Shown here in pieces: positions 1 through 8,193 of a stretch of DNA of 64,000 bases. The notes beneath the pieces are model-generated. The model was not told the origin of the DNA, did not search any database, and worked only from the letters and a program-made list of their open reading frames with translations. Within the stretch, counting starts at the first letter, position 1. Every line of letters starts with the position of its first letter. The stretch is from Novosphingobium sp. (GTDB taxonomy: Bacteria; Pseudomonadota; Alphaproteobacteria; Sphingomonadales; Sphingomonadaceae): assembly GCA_016719755.1 (NCBI GenBank), contig JADJYM010000011.1, forward strand, positions 372,001 to 436,000, written 5' to 3'. Position numbers and translations under genes: made by a program.

Positions 1-212
1 AGGATCAGGGGAGCCGCGCCGGTCCGATCAAGACCTGGTCGCGTCGTTCGACGATCCTGCCGCAGTTCGTTGGTCTGACGTTCAACGTCTACAACGGCCA
101 CAAGTTCATCCCCGTCTCGGTCAACGAAGACATGGTCGGCCACAAGCTTGGTGAATTCGCGCCCACGCGCACTTTCCCCGGCCACGCCGCCGACAAGAAG
201 GGTAAGCGCTAA
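1..212 (+). CDS. rpsS: 30S ribosomal protein S19, 3' part
   Basis: The reading frame is open from the window edge (first full codon at base 3) to a TAA at 210-212. The last 69 residues match the S19 core and C-terminus, including the [11 protein letters not shown] and [11 protein letters not shown] stretches that contact 16S rRNA in the small-subunit head. The stop overlaps the rplV start by one base (TAATG), so the two are probably translationally coupled. The 5' end lies outside the window. Its place before rplV fits the standard S10 operon order. Confidence 0.97.
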   Translation, partial: DQGSRAGPIKTWSRRSTILPQFVGLTFNVYNGHKFIPVSVNEDMVGHKLGEFAPTRTFPGHAADKKGKR

Positions 213-589
213 TGGGCAAGGCAAAAGCTCCGCGCCGCGTAGGCGAAAAGGAAGCCCTGTCGGTCGGCACCACGATCCGTGGTTCGGCCCAGAAGCTTAA
301 CCTGGTCGCGGCGCTGATCCGCGGCAAGAAGGCCGAAGAGGCCATGAACATCCTCGCCTTCTCGAAGCGGGCGATGGCGGTTGATGCGCGCAAGGTTCTC
401 GCTTCGGCGATCGCCAACGCGGAAAACAACCACAACCTGGATGTCGACGCCCTCGTGGTGGCCGAAGCCAGCGTCGGCAAGTCGATCACCATGAAGCGGT
501 TCCACACGCGCGGCCGTGGCAAGTCCACGCGCATTCTCAAGCCGTTTTCGCGGCTGCGCATCGTTGTCCGCGAAGTCGAGGAGGCCTGA
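212..589 (+). CDS. rplV: 50S ribosomal protein L22
   Basis: This 125-residue protein has the usual L22 length and fold signature. The [12 protein letters not shown] region is followed by the long hairpin that ends near [22 protein letters not shown], which in known ribosomes lines the peptide exit tunnel. It starts on the A of the upstream stop codon, and rpsC follows after 3 bases. Nothing about it is unusual. A long antisense open frame over this region is a composition artefact. Confidence 0.98.
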   Translation: MGKAKAPRRVGEKEALSVGTTIRGSAQKLNLVAALIRGKKAEEAMNILAFSKRAMAVDARKVLASAIANAENNHNLDVDALVVAEASVGKSITMKRFHTRGRGKSTRILKPFSRLRIVVREVEEA

Positions 590-592
590 TCC

Positions 593-1288
593 ATGGGTCA
601 CAAGAGCAATCCGATTGGCCTGCGCCTCCAGATCAACCGCACCTGGGACAGCCGCTGGTACGCCGAGGGGAAGAACTACGGCAAGCTGCTTGAGGAAGAC
701 CTCAAGATCCGTAAGTTCATCGTCGAGACCCTGCCGCAGGCGGCCATCTCGAAGGTGGTGATTGAACGGCCGGCCAAGCTGTGCCGCGTGTCGATCTATG
801 CCGCTCGTCCGGGCGTCATCATCGGCAAGAAGGGCGCGGACATCGAAAAGCTGCGTTCGCAGCTCGCCAAGATGACCGACAGCGACGTCAAGCTGAACAT
901 CGTCGAGATTCGCAAGCCGGAAATCGACTCCAAGCTTGTCGCCCAGGGCGTGGCCGATCAGCTGATCCGCCGTGTTGCGTTCCGTCGTGCGATGAAGCGG
1001 GCGGTGCAGTCCGCGCTGCGCCTTGGTGCCGAAGGCATCAAGATCACGTGTGGCGGCCGTCTTGGCGGCGCTGAAATTGCCCGCGTCGAATGGTACCGCG
1101 AAGGCCGCGTGCCGCTGCACACCCTGCGCGCCAATGTCGATTACGCCGAAGCCGAAGCCCACACCGCCTACGGCATCATCGGCATCAAGGTGTGGATCTT
1201 CAAGGGCGAAATCCTCGGTCATGACCCGATGGCGCAGGACCGGTTGATGATGGAGGCTCAGACCTCCGGCGTCCGCCCGGCGCGTTGA
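593..1288 (+). CDS. rpsC: 30S ribosomal protein S3
   Basis: The 231-residue product matches S3. The N-terminus is [18 protein letters not shown], the type-II KH domain carries the [17 protein letters not shown] loop (about residues 70-90), and the C-terminal domain contains the [17 protein letters not shown] motif. S3 forms part of the mRNA entry tunnel and helicase centre of the small subunit. It lies between rplV and rplP as in the canonical S10 operon, with only 3 bases from rplV. The start is fixed by the conserved MGHK sequence. Confidence 0.98.
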   Translation: MGHKSNPIGLRLQINRTWDSRWYAEGKNYGKLLEEDLKIRKFIVETLPQAAISKVVIERPAKLCRVSIYAARPGVIIGKKGADIEKLRSQLAKMTDSDVKLNIVEIRKPEIDSKLVAQGVADQLIRRVAFRRAMKRAVQSALRLGAEGIKITCGGRLGGAEIARVEWYREGRVPLHTLRANVDYAEAEAHTAYGIIGIKVWIFKGEILGHDPMAQDRLMMEAQTSGVRPAR

Positions 1289-1309
1289 GCCTAGGATAGA
1301 GTAAGCACC

Positions 1310-1744
1310 ATGCTGCAACCGAAAAAGACCAAGTTCCGCAAGGCCTTCAAGGGCCGGATCAAGGGCGACGCCAAGGGCGGCACCGATCTCAACTTCGGAT
1401 CCTACGGCCTGAAGGCCATGGAGCCGGAGCGGATCACCGCCCGCCAGATCGAGGCGGCTCGCCGCGCGATCACCCGGCACATCAAGCGCCAGGGGCGTCT
1501 CTGGATCCGCGTGTTCCCGGACGTGCCGGTTTCGAAGAAGCCTGCCGAAGTCCGTCAGGGCAAGGGCAAGGGTTCGGTGGAATACTGGGCCGCGCGCGTC
1601 AAGCCGGGCCGGATCCTGTTCGAGCTCGACGGCGTTGCCGGTCCGCTCGCTGCCGAGGCGTTCAGCCGCGCAGCGATGAAGCTGCCGGTCAAGACCAAGG
1701 TCGTTGCCCGCCTGGGCGATACCAGCCACCTGGGAGGCGAATGA
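1310..1744 (+). CDS. rplP: 50S ribosomal protein L16
   Basis: The 144-residue product has the L16 N-terminus [11 protein letters not shown] and the [19 protein letters not shown] and [17 protein letters not shown] motifs. In other bacteria L16 organises tRNA-binding parts of 23S rRNA near the peptidyl-transferase centre. A good ribosome-binding context lies upstream. The TGA stop overlaps the start of rpmC, which points to coupled translation. Length and order are normal for this operon. Confidence 0.98.
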   Translation: MLQPKKTKFRKAFKGRIKGDAKGGTDLNFGSYGLKAMEPERITARQIEAARRAITRHIKRQGRLWIRVFPDVPVSKKPAEVRQGKGKGSVEYWAARVKPGRILFELDGVAGPLAAEAFSRAAMKLPVKTKVVARLGDTSHLGGE

Positions 1745-1947
1745 TGGCCAAGAAGTCTGAAGATTTTCGCGCGAAGAGCGACGATCAGCTTTCGGCTGAC
1801 CTGGGTAACCTGAAGCGCGAGGCATTCAATCTCCGCTTCCAGGCTGCGACCAACCAGCTGGAACGCCCGGCGCGCATCAAGGAAGTGCGTCGCGACATTG
1901 CCCGCATCCAAACGTTGCAGGGCGAACGCGCCCGCGCGTCGAAGTAA
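1741..1947 (+). CDS. rpmC: 50S ribosomal protein L29
   Basis: This small 68-residue helical-hairpin protein matches L29, with the [18 protein letters not shown] and [14 protein letters not shown] core. Two ATG codons stand one after the other (1741 and 1744). The second overlaps the rplP stop by one base, the first by three, so either could serve and the protein would differ only by one methionine. L29 sits next to the tunnel exit, where it helps dock SRP and trigger factor. rpsQ follows after a TAAGGAG ribosome-binding site. Confidence 0.96.
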   Translation: MMAKKSEDFRAKSDDQLSADLGNLKREAFNLRFQAATNQLERPARIKEVRRDIARIQTLQGERARASK

Positions 1948-1960
1948 GGAGCCCACGACG

Positions 1961-2230
1961 ATGCCCAAGCGTATCCTGATCGGGACCGTGGTTTCCGACA
2001 AGACCGACAAGACCGTGGTCGTGAAGGTCGAGCGCAAGGTGAAGCACCCGCTCTACGGGAAGATCATCCGTCGTTCGAAGAAGTATCACGCCCACGACGA
2101 AGACAATTCGTTCAAGATTGGTGAGATCGTGCGGATCGAAGAGACCCGCCCGCTTTCCAAGTTGAAGAACTGGAAGGTCATCGAGCGCGTCACTGCTGGC
2201 AAGACTGCCGCGGTTGAAGCCGACGTCTGA
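1961..2230 (+). CDS. rpsQ: 30S ribosomal protein S17
   Basis: The conserved S17 start [19 protein letters not shown] fixes initiation at the ATG at 1961, although the frame is open further upstream through the rpmC tail. The 89-residue product carries the OB-fold core with [19 protein letters not shown]. An AAGGAG ribosome-binding site lies 10 bases upstream. S17 is a primary 16S rRNA-binding protein needed early in assembly. A 55-base spacer separates it from rplN, the traditional border between the S10 and spc operons. Confidence 0.97.
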   Translation: MPKRILIGTVVSDKTDKTVVVKVERKVKHPLYGKIIRRSKKYHAHDEDNSFKIGEIVRIEETRPLSKLKNWKVIERVTAGKTAAVEADV

Positions 2231-2285
2231 CAAATTTGGAACTGCCGGACAGGTTCCGGCAAGCCAGTAAGAAGGAACCGGATCA

Positions 2286-2654
2286 ATGATCCAGATGCAA
2301 TCCCAGCTCGACGTCGCTGACAACAGCGGCGCCAAGCGCGTCCAGTGCATCAAGGTGCTGGGCGGATCGAAGCGCCGGACTGCCGGCGTGGGCGACATCA
2401 TCGTCGTCTCGGTGAAGGAGGCCCAGCCTCGCACCAAGGTGAAGAAGGGTGACGTGCACCGTGCAGTCATCGTTCGCACCCGCAAGGACGTGCGCCGCGC
2501 CGATGGCAGCGTGATCCGCTTCGACAGCAACGCTGCCGTGCTGATCAACAAGAACGCCGAGCCCATCGGCACCCGCATCTTCGGCCCCGTGGTTCGCGAA
2601 CTGCGCGGCAAGGGCTACATGAAGATCATTTCGCTCGCTCCGGAGGTGCTGTAA
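2286..2654 (+). CDS. rplN: 50S ribosomal protein L14
   Basis: The 122-residue product begins [18 protein letters not shown], the invariant L14 N-terminus, and contains the VVRTRK-like strand and the [14 protein letters not shown]-terminal motif. L14 contacts S12 at the subunit interface. A GAAGGAACC ribosome-binding site precedes the start. The TAA overlaps the rplX start by one base. Gene order and length are canonical for the first gene of the spc operon. Confidence 0.98.
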   Translation: MIQMQSQLDVADNSGAKRVQCIKVLGGSKRRTAGVGDIIVVSVKEAQPRTKVKKGDVHRAVIVRTRKDVRRADGSVIRFDSNAAVLINKNAEPIGTRIFGPVVRELRGKGYMKIISLAPEVL

Positions 2655-2974
2655 TGGCCGCCGCGAAGATCAAGAAGGGCGACAGCGTCGTCGTCCGTTC
2701 GGGCAAGGACAAGGGCCGCACCGGCACTGTCCTCCAGGTCATGCCCAAGGAGGGCAAGGTCGTGGTTTCGGGCGTGAACGTCGCCGCCCGTCACCGCAAG
2801 CCGAGCCAGACCAACCCGCAGGGCGGGATCGACCGCCGCGAGGCACCGATGCACGTCTCGAAGGTCGGCCTGGCCGATCCCAAGGATGGCAAGGCCACCC
2901 GCGTCCGCTTCGAGGAGCAGGACGGCAAGAAGGTCCGCGTGGCCGTCAAGTCCGGGGAGAAGATCGATGGCTGA
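2654..2974 (+). CDS. rplX: 50S ribosomal protein L24
   Basis: The 106-residue product has the KOW motif of L24 near residues 5-35 ([20 protein letters not shown]) and the [18 protein letters not shown] segment. L24 is an assembly initiator that binds the 5' end of 23S rRNA. It overlaps both neighbours: its start uses the last base of the rplN stop, and its own TGA lies within the first codons of rplE. This tight overlap suggests stoichiometric coupled translation. Confidence 0.98.
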   Translation: MAAAKIKKGDSVVVRSGKDKGRTGTVLQVMPKEGKVVVSGVNVAARHRKPSQTNPQGGIDRREAPMHVSKVGLADPKDGKATRVRFEEQDGKKVRVAVKSGEKIDG

Positions 2975-3548
2975 AAAGTACGTACCCCGTTTGAAGTCGC
3001 GTTATGACGAAGTTGTCGCCAAGGCGATGACCGAGCGCTTCGGCTACAAGAACGTGATGGAAGTGCCCAAGATCGAGAAGATCACGATCAACATGGGCGT
3101 CGGCGAAGGCAGCCAGGACAAGAAGAAGGTCCAGACCGCCGCCGCCGAAATGGCGCTGATTGCCGGCCAGAAGCCGGTCATCACCAAGGCGAAGAAGTCG
3201 ATCGCGCAGTTCAAGCTGCGTGAAGGCATGCCGATCGGTTGCAAGGTAACTCTGCGCCGTGAGCGGATGTACGAGTTTCTCGATCGCCTGATCACCGTCG
3301 CAATGCCCCGGATCCGCGACTTCCGCGGTCTGAATCCGAAGTCGTTCGATGGTCGTGGCAACTATGCCATGGGCCTGAAGGAGCAGATCATCTTCCCGGA
3401 GATCAGCTACGATCAGATCGACAAGGTGCGTGGGATGGACATCATCGTGACCACCACTGCCAAGACCGACGACGAGGCGCGCGAGCTGCTGCGTCTGTTT
3501 GGTTTCCCGTTCCCGCAGGATGCTGCCGACGCGCAGCAGGCCGCGTGA
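2967..3548 (+). CDS. rplE: 50S ribosomal protein L5
   Basis: The conserved start [16 protein letters not shown] places initiation at 2967, overlapping the end of rplX by 8 bases. The frame is open further upstream, but that part is read from rplX in another frame. The 193-residue product shows the [13 protein letters not shown] and [11 protein letters not shown] motifs that bind 5S rRNA and contact P-site tRNA. It is a little longer than the roughly 180 residues typical of the family because of an alanine-rich tail. Confidence 0.97.
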   Translation: MAEKYVPRLKSRYDEVVAKAMTERFGYKNVMEVPKIEKITINMGVGEGSQDKKKVQTAAAEMALIAGQKPVITKAKKSIAQFKLREGMPIGCKVTLRRERMYEFLDRLITVAMPRIRDFRGLNPKSFDGRGNYAMGLKEQIIFPEISYDQIDKVRGMDIIVTTTAKTDDEARELLRLFGFPFPQDAADAQQAA

Positions 3549-3577
3549 CCCAGGTTTGAGGAAGAGAGCTTAAGTCC

Positions 3578-3883
3578 ATGGCGAAACTGAGTTCCATCAA
3601 CAAGAACGAGCGGCGCAAGAAGCTCGTGAAGAAGTACGCGGCGAAGTACGCGAAGCTCAAGGCGATTGCCGACGACAAGTCGCTCGATGATACCGAGCGC
3701 CTGATTGCGCGCCTGAAGCTGGCGGAAATTCCGCGCAACGCGAACCCCACCCGGGTGCGCAACCGCTGCGCCACCACCGGCCGCCCGCGCGGCTACTATC
3801 GCAAGTTCGGCCTTTGCCGCATCGAGCTGCGTGATCTTGCCAACAAGGGCATGATCCCGGGCGTGACGAAGTCGAGCTGGTAA
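3578..3883 (+). CDS. rpsN: 30S ribosomal protein S14 (zinc-free long form)
   Basis: The 101-residue product is the long C-minus form of S14. It has the [17 protein letters not shown]-terminus and the [20 protein letters not shown] motif, which lacks the two CxxC pairs of zinc-binding S14. The absence of a second zinc-type copy here is normal. An AGGAAGAG ribosome-binding region precedes the start. It lies between rplE and rpsH as in most proteobacterial spc operons. Confidence 0.98.
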   Translation: MAKLSSINKNERRKKLVKKYAAKYAKLKAIADDKSLDDTERLIARLKLAEIPRNANPTRVRNRCATTGRPRGYYRKFGLCRIELRDLANKGMIPGVTKSSW

Positions 3884-3893
3884 GGATCAAGCG

Positions 3894-4289
3894 ATGGCAC
3901 TGACCGATCCCCTGGGTGATATGCTCACCCGCATCCGCAATGGCCAGCGCGCGAAGAAGGATTCCGTCCTTTCGCCGGCCTCCAAGCTTCGCGCAAACGT
4001 GCTCGAAGTGCTCCAGCGCGAAGGCTATATCCGCGGCTTTTCGGAAGACGCCACCGGCGCTCATCCGCAGCTGCGCATCGAGCTGAAGTATTTCGAAGGC
4101 GAACCGGCGATCAAGCACGTCGCTCGCGTCTCCAAGCCGGGCCGCCGCGTCTACTCGGGTTCCAAGGAACTGCCGGTGGTGCGCAACGGTCTTGGCATCA
4201 CCATCGTCTCGACGCCGCGCGGCGTGCTTTCGGATGCCGAAGCCCGCGCGCAGAACGTCGGTGGCGAAGTGCTGGCGGAGGTGTTCTGA
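3894..4289 (+). CDS. rpsH: 30S ribosomal protein S8
   Basis: The 131-residue product begins [18 protein letters not shown] and ends with the [12 protein letters not shown]-type motif of S8 (here [19 protein letters not shown]). In enteric bacteria S8 is the translational repressor of the spc operon as well as a central 16S rRNA binder. Whether that feedback works here cannot be judged from the sequence. The TGA overlaps the rplF start (ATGA-type junction). Confidence 0.98.
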   Translation: MALTDPLGDMLTRIRNGQRAKKDSVLSPASKLRANVLEVLQREGYIRGFSEDATGAHPQLRIELKYFEGEPAIKHVARVSKPGRRVYSGSKELPVVRNGLGITIVSTPRGVLSDAEARAQNVGGEVLAEVF

Positions 4290-4822
4290 TGAGCCGCATC
4301 GGTAAGCGTCCGGTTGCCATCCCGAGCGGCGTCAGCGCCGAGATCGCGAATGGCACCCTCACCGTCAAGGGGCCGAAGGGCACCCTGACCCTGAGCATGC
4401 GCGATGAGATCAGCTATACGGTCGAGGGTAATACCATCCTCGTTCGTCCGGCGAACGACAGCAAGCAGGCGCGGGCCTTCTGGGGCATGCAGCGGACGCT
4501 GGTTGATAACCTCGTGACTGGTGTGACCCAGGGTTACACCAAGGTTCTCGAGATCACCGGTGTCGGCTATCGCGCCAACTCGCAGGGCAAGAACCTCAAG
4601 CTGCAGCTTGGTTACAGCCATGATGTCGACTTTGCGGTGCCGGAAGGCATCGAGATCAAGACGCCGGACAACACCACGATCGAGATCAGCGGCATCGACA
4701 AGCAGAAGGTCGGCCAGGTGGCTGCCGAAATCCGTCGCTGGCGCAAGCCCGAACCCTACAAGGGCAAGGGCATCAAGTATCGCGGCGAGTACATCTTCCG
4801 CAAGGAAGGGAAGAAGAAGTAA
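4289..4822 (+). CDS. rplF: 50S ribosomal protein L6
   Basis: The 177-residue product has two L6 repeats. It begins [15 protein letters not shown], and its C-terminal repeat carries [22 protein letters not shown], the signature that binds 23S rRNA near the factor-binding centre. It starts within the rpsH stop and its own TAA overlaps the rplR start. Both junctions are one-base or four-base overlaps, as in the rest of this operon. Confidence 0.98.
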   Translation: MSRIGKRPVAIPSGVSAEIANGTLTVKGPKGTLTLSMRDEISYTVEGNTILVRPANDSKQARAFWGMQRTLVDNLVTGVTQGYTKVLEITGVGYRANSQGKNLKLQLGYSHDVDFAVPEGIEIKTPDNTTIEISGIDKQKVGQVAAEIRRWRKPEPYKGKGIKYRGEYIFRKEGKKK

Positions 4823-5163
4823 TGGCCAAGCTCTCTCTTTTCGAGCGCCGGCGTCGGCGTGTCCGCACTTCGCTGAAGGCGCGTTCGGGCGATCGTCCCC
4901 GCCTGTCGGTTCACCGTTCGGGTCGGCACATCTACGCGCAGATCATCGACGACACCGCTGGCCGTACCCTGGCTGCGGCTTCGACGCTGGGCAGCAAGGG
5001 CGGCTCGAACGTCGATGCTGCCGCCAAGGTGGGATCGGCTCTGGCCGAAGCCGCCAAGAAGGCTGGCGTGACCGCCGTCGTGTTCGATCGCGGCGGCTTC
5101 CTGTTCCATGGCCGCGTCAAGGCGCTGGCCGACGCCGCGCGTGAAGGCGGGCTGGAGTTCTGA
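4822..5163 (+). CDS. rplR: 50S ribosomal protein L18
   Basis: The 113-residue product begins [19 protein letters not shown] with the arginine-rich 5S rRNA-binding tail. It continues with the [18 protein letters not shown] and [19 protein letters not shown] motifs of L18. L18, L5 and L25 together bind 5S rRNA in bacteria. Only 2 bases separate it from rpsE. Length and sequence are ordinary. Confidence 0.98.
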   Translation: MAKLSLFERRRRRVRTSLKARSGDRPRLSVHRSGRHIYAQIIDDTAGRTLAAASTLGSKGGSNVDAAAKVGSALAEAAKKAGVTAVVFDRGGFLFHGRVKALADAAREGGLEF

Positions 5164-5165
5164 AG

Positions 5166-5885
5166 ATGGCTGACGAAACCAACATTGAAGCCACCGGCGT
5201 CGCCGTCGAGGCTGCTGCCCCCGAGGGTGGCGAACAGCGCGAAGGTCGCGGTCGTGGCCGTGGCCGCGGTGGTAACGACCGTGGCGGTGATCGTGGGGGC
5301 CGTGGCCGCCGTGACGATCGCCGCGGACGTGGCGGGGACGAGGAAGGTGGCGAGGAGCTGATCGAAAAGCTCGTGCACATCAACCGCGTTTCTAAGACTG
5401 TGAAGGGTGGCAAGCGCTTTGGCTTTGCTGCACTGGTTGTGGTTGGCGATGGCAAGGGCCGCGTCGGCTTCGGTCACGGCAAGGCCCGCGAAGTGCCGGA
5501 AGCCATCACCAAGGCGACCGCTTCGGCCAAGAAGAAGATGATCCGCGTTCCGCTGAAGGAAGGCCGCACCCTGCATCACGACGGCAAGGGCCGTTTCGGC
5601 GCGGGCAAGGTCAACGTCCGTTCGGCTCCTGCAGGTACCGGCATCATCGCCGGTGGCCCGATGCGCGCCGTCTTCGAAAGTCTGGGCGTTGCTGACGTGG
5701 TGACCAAGTCGGTCGGCACTTCCAACCCCTACAACATGATCCGTGCCACGTTTGACGCGCTGGGTGAGCAGACTTCGCCGAAGTCGGTTGCGCAGCGTCG
5801 CGGCAAGAAGGTCGCTGACCTGCTGGGTCGCGGCGGTGCGAGCGTGGCGGAGGCCCAAGCGGCCGCCGACGCGATTGTGGAGTAA
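5166..5885 (+). CDS. rpsE: 30S ribosomal protein S5 with RG-rich N-terminal extension
   Basis: The core from about residue 65 ([20 protein letters not shown]) onward matches S5, including [13 protein letters not shown] and the [13 protein letters not shown] region. S5 contributes to decoding fidelity and the mRNA entry helicase. The product is 239 residues against roughly 165 in E. coli. The extra N-terminal part is acidic over residues 1-25 and then dense in RG/GR repeats and Asp over about residues 26-60. A short Ala/Glu-rich tail follows the core. The frame is continuous with a consistent start 2 bases after rplR, so the extension is probably translated. From memory, similar extensions occur in other sphingomonads. 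Confidence 0.97.
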   Translation: MADETNIEATGVAVEAAAPEGGEQREGRGRGRGRGGNDRGGDRGGRGRRDDRRGRGGDEEGGEELIEKLVHINRVSKTVKGGKRFGFAALVVVGDGKGRVGFGHGKAREVPEAITKATASAKKKMIRVPLKEGRTLHHDGKGRFGAGKVNVRSAPAGTGIIAGGPMRAVFESLGVADVVTKSVGTSNPYNMIRATFDALGEQTSPKSVAQRRGKKVADLLGRGGASVAEAQAAADAIVE

Positions 5886-5890
5886 TCGAC

Positions 5891-6067
5891 ATGGCGAAGA
5901 TCAAGATCAAGCAGATCGGTTCGCCGATCCGTCGCCCCGAAAGCCAGAAGAAGATCCTGATCGGTCTGGGCCTCGGCAAGATGCACCGCGTGGTCGAACT
6001 GGAAGACACTGCGGAAGTGCGCGGCGCGATCGCCAAGCTGCCGCATATGGTCGCCGTGATCGACTGA
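5891..6067 (+). CDS. rpmD: 50S ribosomal protein L30
   Basis: A 58-residue frame starts 5 bases after rpsE. It begins [20 protein letters not shown] and ends [10 protein letters not shown], with the [19 protein letters not shown] core of L30. It is short and easy to miss in gene calling. In the usual spc operon the next gene is rplO. Here about 2.8 kb of foreign-looking DNA follows first. Confidence 0.96.
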   Translation: MAKIKIKQIGSPIRRPESQKKILIGLGLGKMHRVVELEDTAEVRGAIAKLPHMVAVID

Positions 6068-6093
6068 CCTCGGCTGCCTTTACCGACCATTGG

Positions 6094-6122
6094 AAGGGCC
6101 CTGGCGAAAGCTGGGGCCCTTT
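6094..6122 (+). terminator. Strong hairpin just after rpmD, possible terminator
   Basis: An 8-bp perfect stem (6094-6101 with 6114-6121) is extended inward by two G-U and two G-C pairs to a GAAA tetraloop. It is followed by TTTGACTTTC rather than a clean run of T. It lies 27 bases past the rpmD stop and before the acyltransferase remnant. It could terminate or attenuate the spc transcript, in which case rplO-secY-adk would need read-through or a promoter further down. Confidence 0.55.
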
Positions 6123-6317
6123 GACTTTCAGGAACGGCAAGCCTTGGCAGGGGGCGGCACGCGTCCTAACGTTGCTTGGGGCAATCAGGTATGTACGGCG
6201 GGTCACAAGCAATGTCGCATGCGATTGTTCCTGCTCCACGGGGCGCTTTCTTCTGGGCTGATGTGCTGCGCTTTGTCGCGGCCATGCTGGTTGTCATGGA
6301 GCATTCTCGCGATCTTC

Positions 6318-6325
6318 TTTTTTTT
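6318..6325 (+). other. T8 run where the acyltransferase frame breaks
   Basis: Before this run the acyltransferase frame reads HSRDLLFF. After it, the homologous frame (LALVEVSNLSVPWKVFYFLTG) is shifted by one base. Loss of a single T would restore the gene. Such runs are prone to slippage in replication and transcription, and to sequencing error. Confidence 0.75.
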
Positions 6326-6673
6326 GGCGCTGGTCGAGGTCAGCAACCTCTCCGTTCCTTGGAAGGTGTTCTATTTTTTGACCGGGTTCGGTAACGAGGC
6401 GGTCATTGTCTTCTTTGTGCTTTCGGGGTTCTGGATCACTTCGGCAGTGTCCCGGCGGATAGAGCGGACAGACTTCTGGCGCACTTATCTGATTGACCGT
6501 CTATCCCGCCTCCTGATCGTGTTGGTACCGGTGCTGATGCTGGGCGCGGTTCTTGACCTGACATCGATCCACCTTCTTGGTTCTCAATACGTCGACGTGA
6601 CATCCGGGGCTCTGACCGTGCAGCGACCTGTGATCGACAGTCTTGGTCCTGGCGTGCTTATTGGGAATCTGTT

Positions 6674-6697
6674 GTTTCTGCAAAAGTTGGTTTTTCC
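6674..6697. repeat. 24-bp direct repeat, left copy (target-site duplication)
   Basis: These 24 bases are identical to 8170-8193 and lie directly against the left end of the insertion element. The base just outside differs between the two copies (T versus A), so the repeat ends there. In the acyltransferase frame it encodes the FLQKLVFP region, present once in the reconstructed gene. This is the pattern of a target-site duplication. Confidence 0.9.
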
Positions 6698-6723
6698 TGT
6701 CCGTCGTCAGAACATTTGGCACA
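6698..6723. repeat. Left terminal inverted repeat of the insertion sequence
   Basis: This end starts TGTCCG and matches the reverse complement of 8144-8169 at 20 of 26 positions. The best-conserved parts are the outer 13 bases (one mismatch) and the inner TGGCACA. It abuts the 24-bp target repeat exactly. Confidence 0.85.
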
Positions 6724-6771
6724 ACTCGCGGCGTAAATTAGCGGAGTGCGGGCCTCGTCCTGGGGTTGATA

Positions 6772-7733
6772 TTAAGCGGCGATCTTGCGGTGGAGCAAGC
6801 GGCGATGTTCGATGGTCTTCCGTTTGATCCTTTCGCGCTGTTTATGATGGCACGGCCCCGCCGAAGTAGGCGTCGGCGGGCGTCACGTTGTTCAGGCTCT
6901 CGTGGTAACGTCGGTGGTTATAATGCTCGACGAAGGCTTCGATCTGGGCCTCAAGGTCACCGGGCAGGAAGTAATTTTCGAGCAGGATGCGATTCTTGAG
7001 GGTCTGATGCCAGCGCTCGATCTTGCCCTGGGTCTGGGGATGCATCGGAGCGCCGCGCACATGGCTCATTTTCCGGGCCTCGATATATTCCGCCAGTTAC
7101 CCGGATGTAGCTCGGGCCATTATCCGACAGCAGCCGAGGCTTGTGCAGCACCTGCGCTGTCGCAACCCGAGGCCTCGAGCGCGAGGTCCAGCGTGTTGGT
7201 GACATCCTCGGCTCGCATGTTGGTGCACAGCTTCCAGGCGATGATGTAGCGCGAGAAGTCGTCGAGCACGGTCGACAGATAGACCCAGCCCCAGCCAATG
7301 ATCTTGAAGTAGGTGAAGTCGGTCTGCCACATTTCGTTCGGCCGCGTCGTCTTGGTGTGGAACGCATCGGCTGCCCTGATCACGACGAAGGCCGGGCTGG
7401 TAATCAGATCATGGGCCTTGAGCAGGCGATAAACCTGGCCTCCGACACGAAGTAGCGCTTCTCGTCGGTGAAGCGCACCGCCAGTTGCGGGGCGACAGAT
7501 CGGTTGTATCCAGCGCCATGTCGATGATCTGCTGCTGGATATCGTCGCCATGCGGTTCCACACCCGGCGCGGGGCCGATGGCCGATCCTCCAACGCCCCG
7601 GGCCGCCTTCGAGATAGCGGTCGTACCAGCGATAGAAGGTCCGGCGCGGGATGCCCAACTGCTCCAGCGTGCGCCAGGCCGGAGGTGCGACTGTTCGACG
7701 ATCCGGGATCTCCACCGATGCAGGGTATCTCAT
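6772..7733 (-). pseudogene. Transposase orfB (DDE/rve domain), multiply frameshifted
   Basis: The protein pieces join into an IS3-type transposase. The N-terminus MRYPAS leads into the HTH segment GIPRRTFYRWYDRYLEGG, then VYRLLKAHDLITSPAF. The catalytic core follows: first Asp in MWQTDFTYFKIIGWGW, second Asp in PRLLSDNG, and Glu in HPQTQGKIERWHQTLKNRIL. The end is YHESLNNVTPADAYFG and a basic tail ending HRKIAA. These pieces occupy different frames, so at least four single-base indels separate them. The catalytic residues survive, but no intact enzyme can be made. Confidence 0.85.
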
Positions 7734-8061
7734 TCGTCGCGCCCCATCCGGATCAGCTTTTTTAAGCAGCGGTCAGGGTCAGGTCGGCCACGCATTCCTT
7801 CAGCCACGGGCTTCCCGGCGCAGTCCTGACCTCGCCGGTGTTGCGGCACGGGCGGTACGCCGGCGAGCCGGCGCTTGCCCGCTTCCATGAACTCCTTCGA
7901 CCAGGTGTAGTACAGGCTCTGGGCGATCCCTTCCTTGCGGCACAGTTCAGCAATGCTGTCATCGCCGCGCAGGCCTTCAAGCACGATCCGGATTTTATCC
8001 TCGGCGAGAAGTGCCGGCGTGTCGCCCGCCGGATGTCCTTCACCACCCCCGCGGAGCCCAC
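7734..8061 (-). pseudogene. Transposase orfA (helix-turn-helix), frameshifted
   Basis: The frame opening KDIRRATRRHFS breaks after about 18 codons. It continues in another frame as EGLRGDDSIAELCRKEGIAQ and SLYYTWSKEFMEAGKRRLAG, then returns as LKECVADLTL. This is the HTH_Tnp-type domain that in IS3 elements binds the ends and precedes orfB. At least two indels are present. It lies upstream of orfB in the same direction, as the family requires. Confidence 0.75.
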
Positions 8062-8143
8062 CGATTTTAAGGAGGATTTGGGCTCATCTTCGTTCCTTCG
8101 TCACTACGACGAAGCCCAACTCCTTAATTCACAACCTCAAATC

Positions 8144-8169
8144 TGTGCCATTGGCGCTGACGCCGGACA
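8144..8169. repeat. Right terminal inverted repeat of the insertion sequence
   Basis: This is the partner of the left end. Read on the minus strand it begins TGTCCGGCGTCAG. It ends exactly where the second copy of the 24-bp direct repeat begins, which fixes the element boundary. Confidence 0.85.
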
Positions 8170-8193
8170 GTTTCTGCAAAAGTTGGTTTTTCC
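8170..8193. repeat. 24-bp direct repeat, right copy (target-site duplication)
   Basis: Identical to 6674-6697 at all 24 positions. After this copy the acyltransferase frame resumes with TFGSNGPLWSL. The shift of 1496 bases between copies preserves the reading phase of the original gene once the element is removed. Confidence 0.9.

Larger units (their letters stand above)
6698..8169 (-). mobile_element. IS3-like insertion sequence, 1472 bp, decayed, with 26-bp terminal inverted repeats
   Basis: The element is bounded by 26-bp imperfect terminal inverted repeats (6698-6723 and 8144-8169, 20 of 26 matching, both beginning TGTCCG). It is flanked by a perfect 24-bp direct repeat. On the minus strand it carries a helix-turn-helix orfA and a DDE transposase orfB resembling the IS3 family. 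Both are broken by several one-base indels, so the element should no longer move by itself. It lies antisense to the ribosomal operon and inside an acyltransferase gene. IS3 elements usually duplicate 3-5 bp of target. Duplications of 24-29 bp are known to me mainly from the IS1202 family, so assignment should be tested. Confidence 0.88.

Noticed and set aside
6318-6325. Programmed ribosomal frameshift in the acyltransferase
   Set aside because: No stimulatory structure or Shine-Dalgarno-like signal was seen, and the gene is broken by the IS anyway, so programmed use is unlikely.
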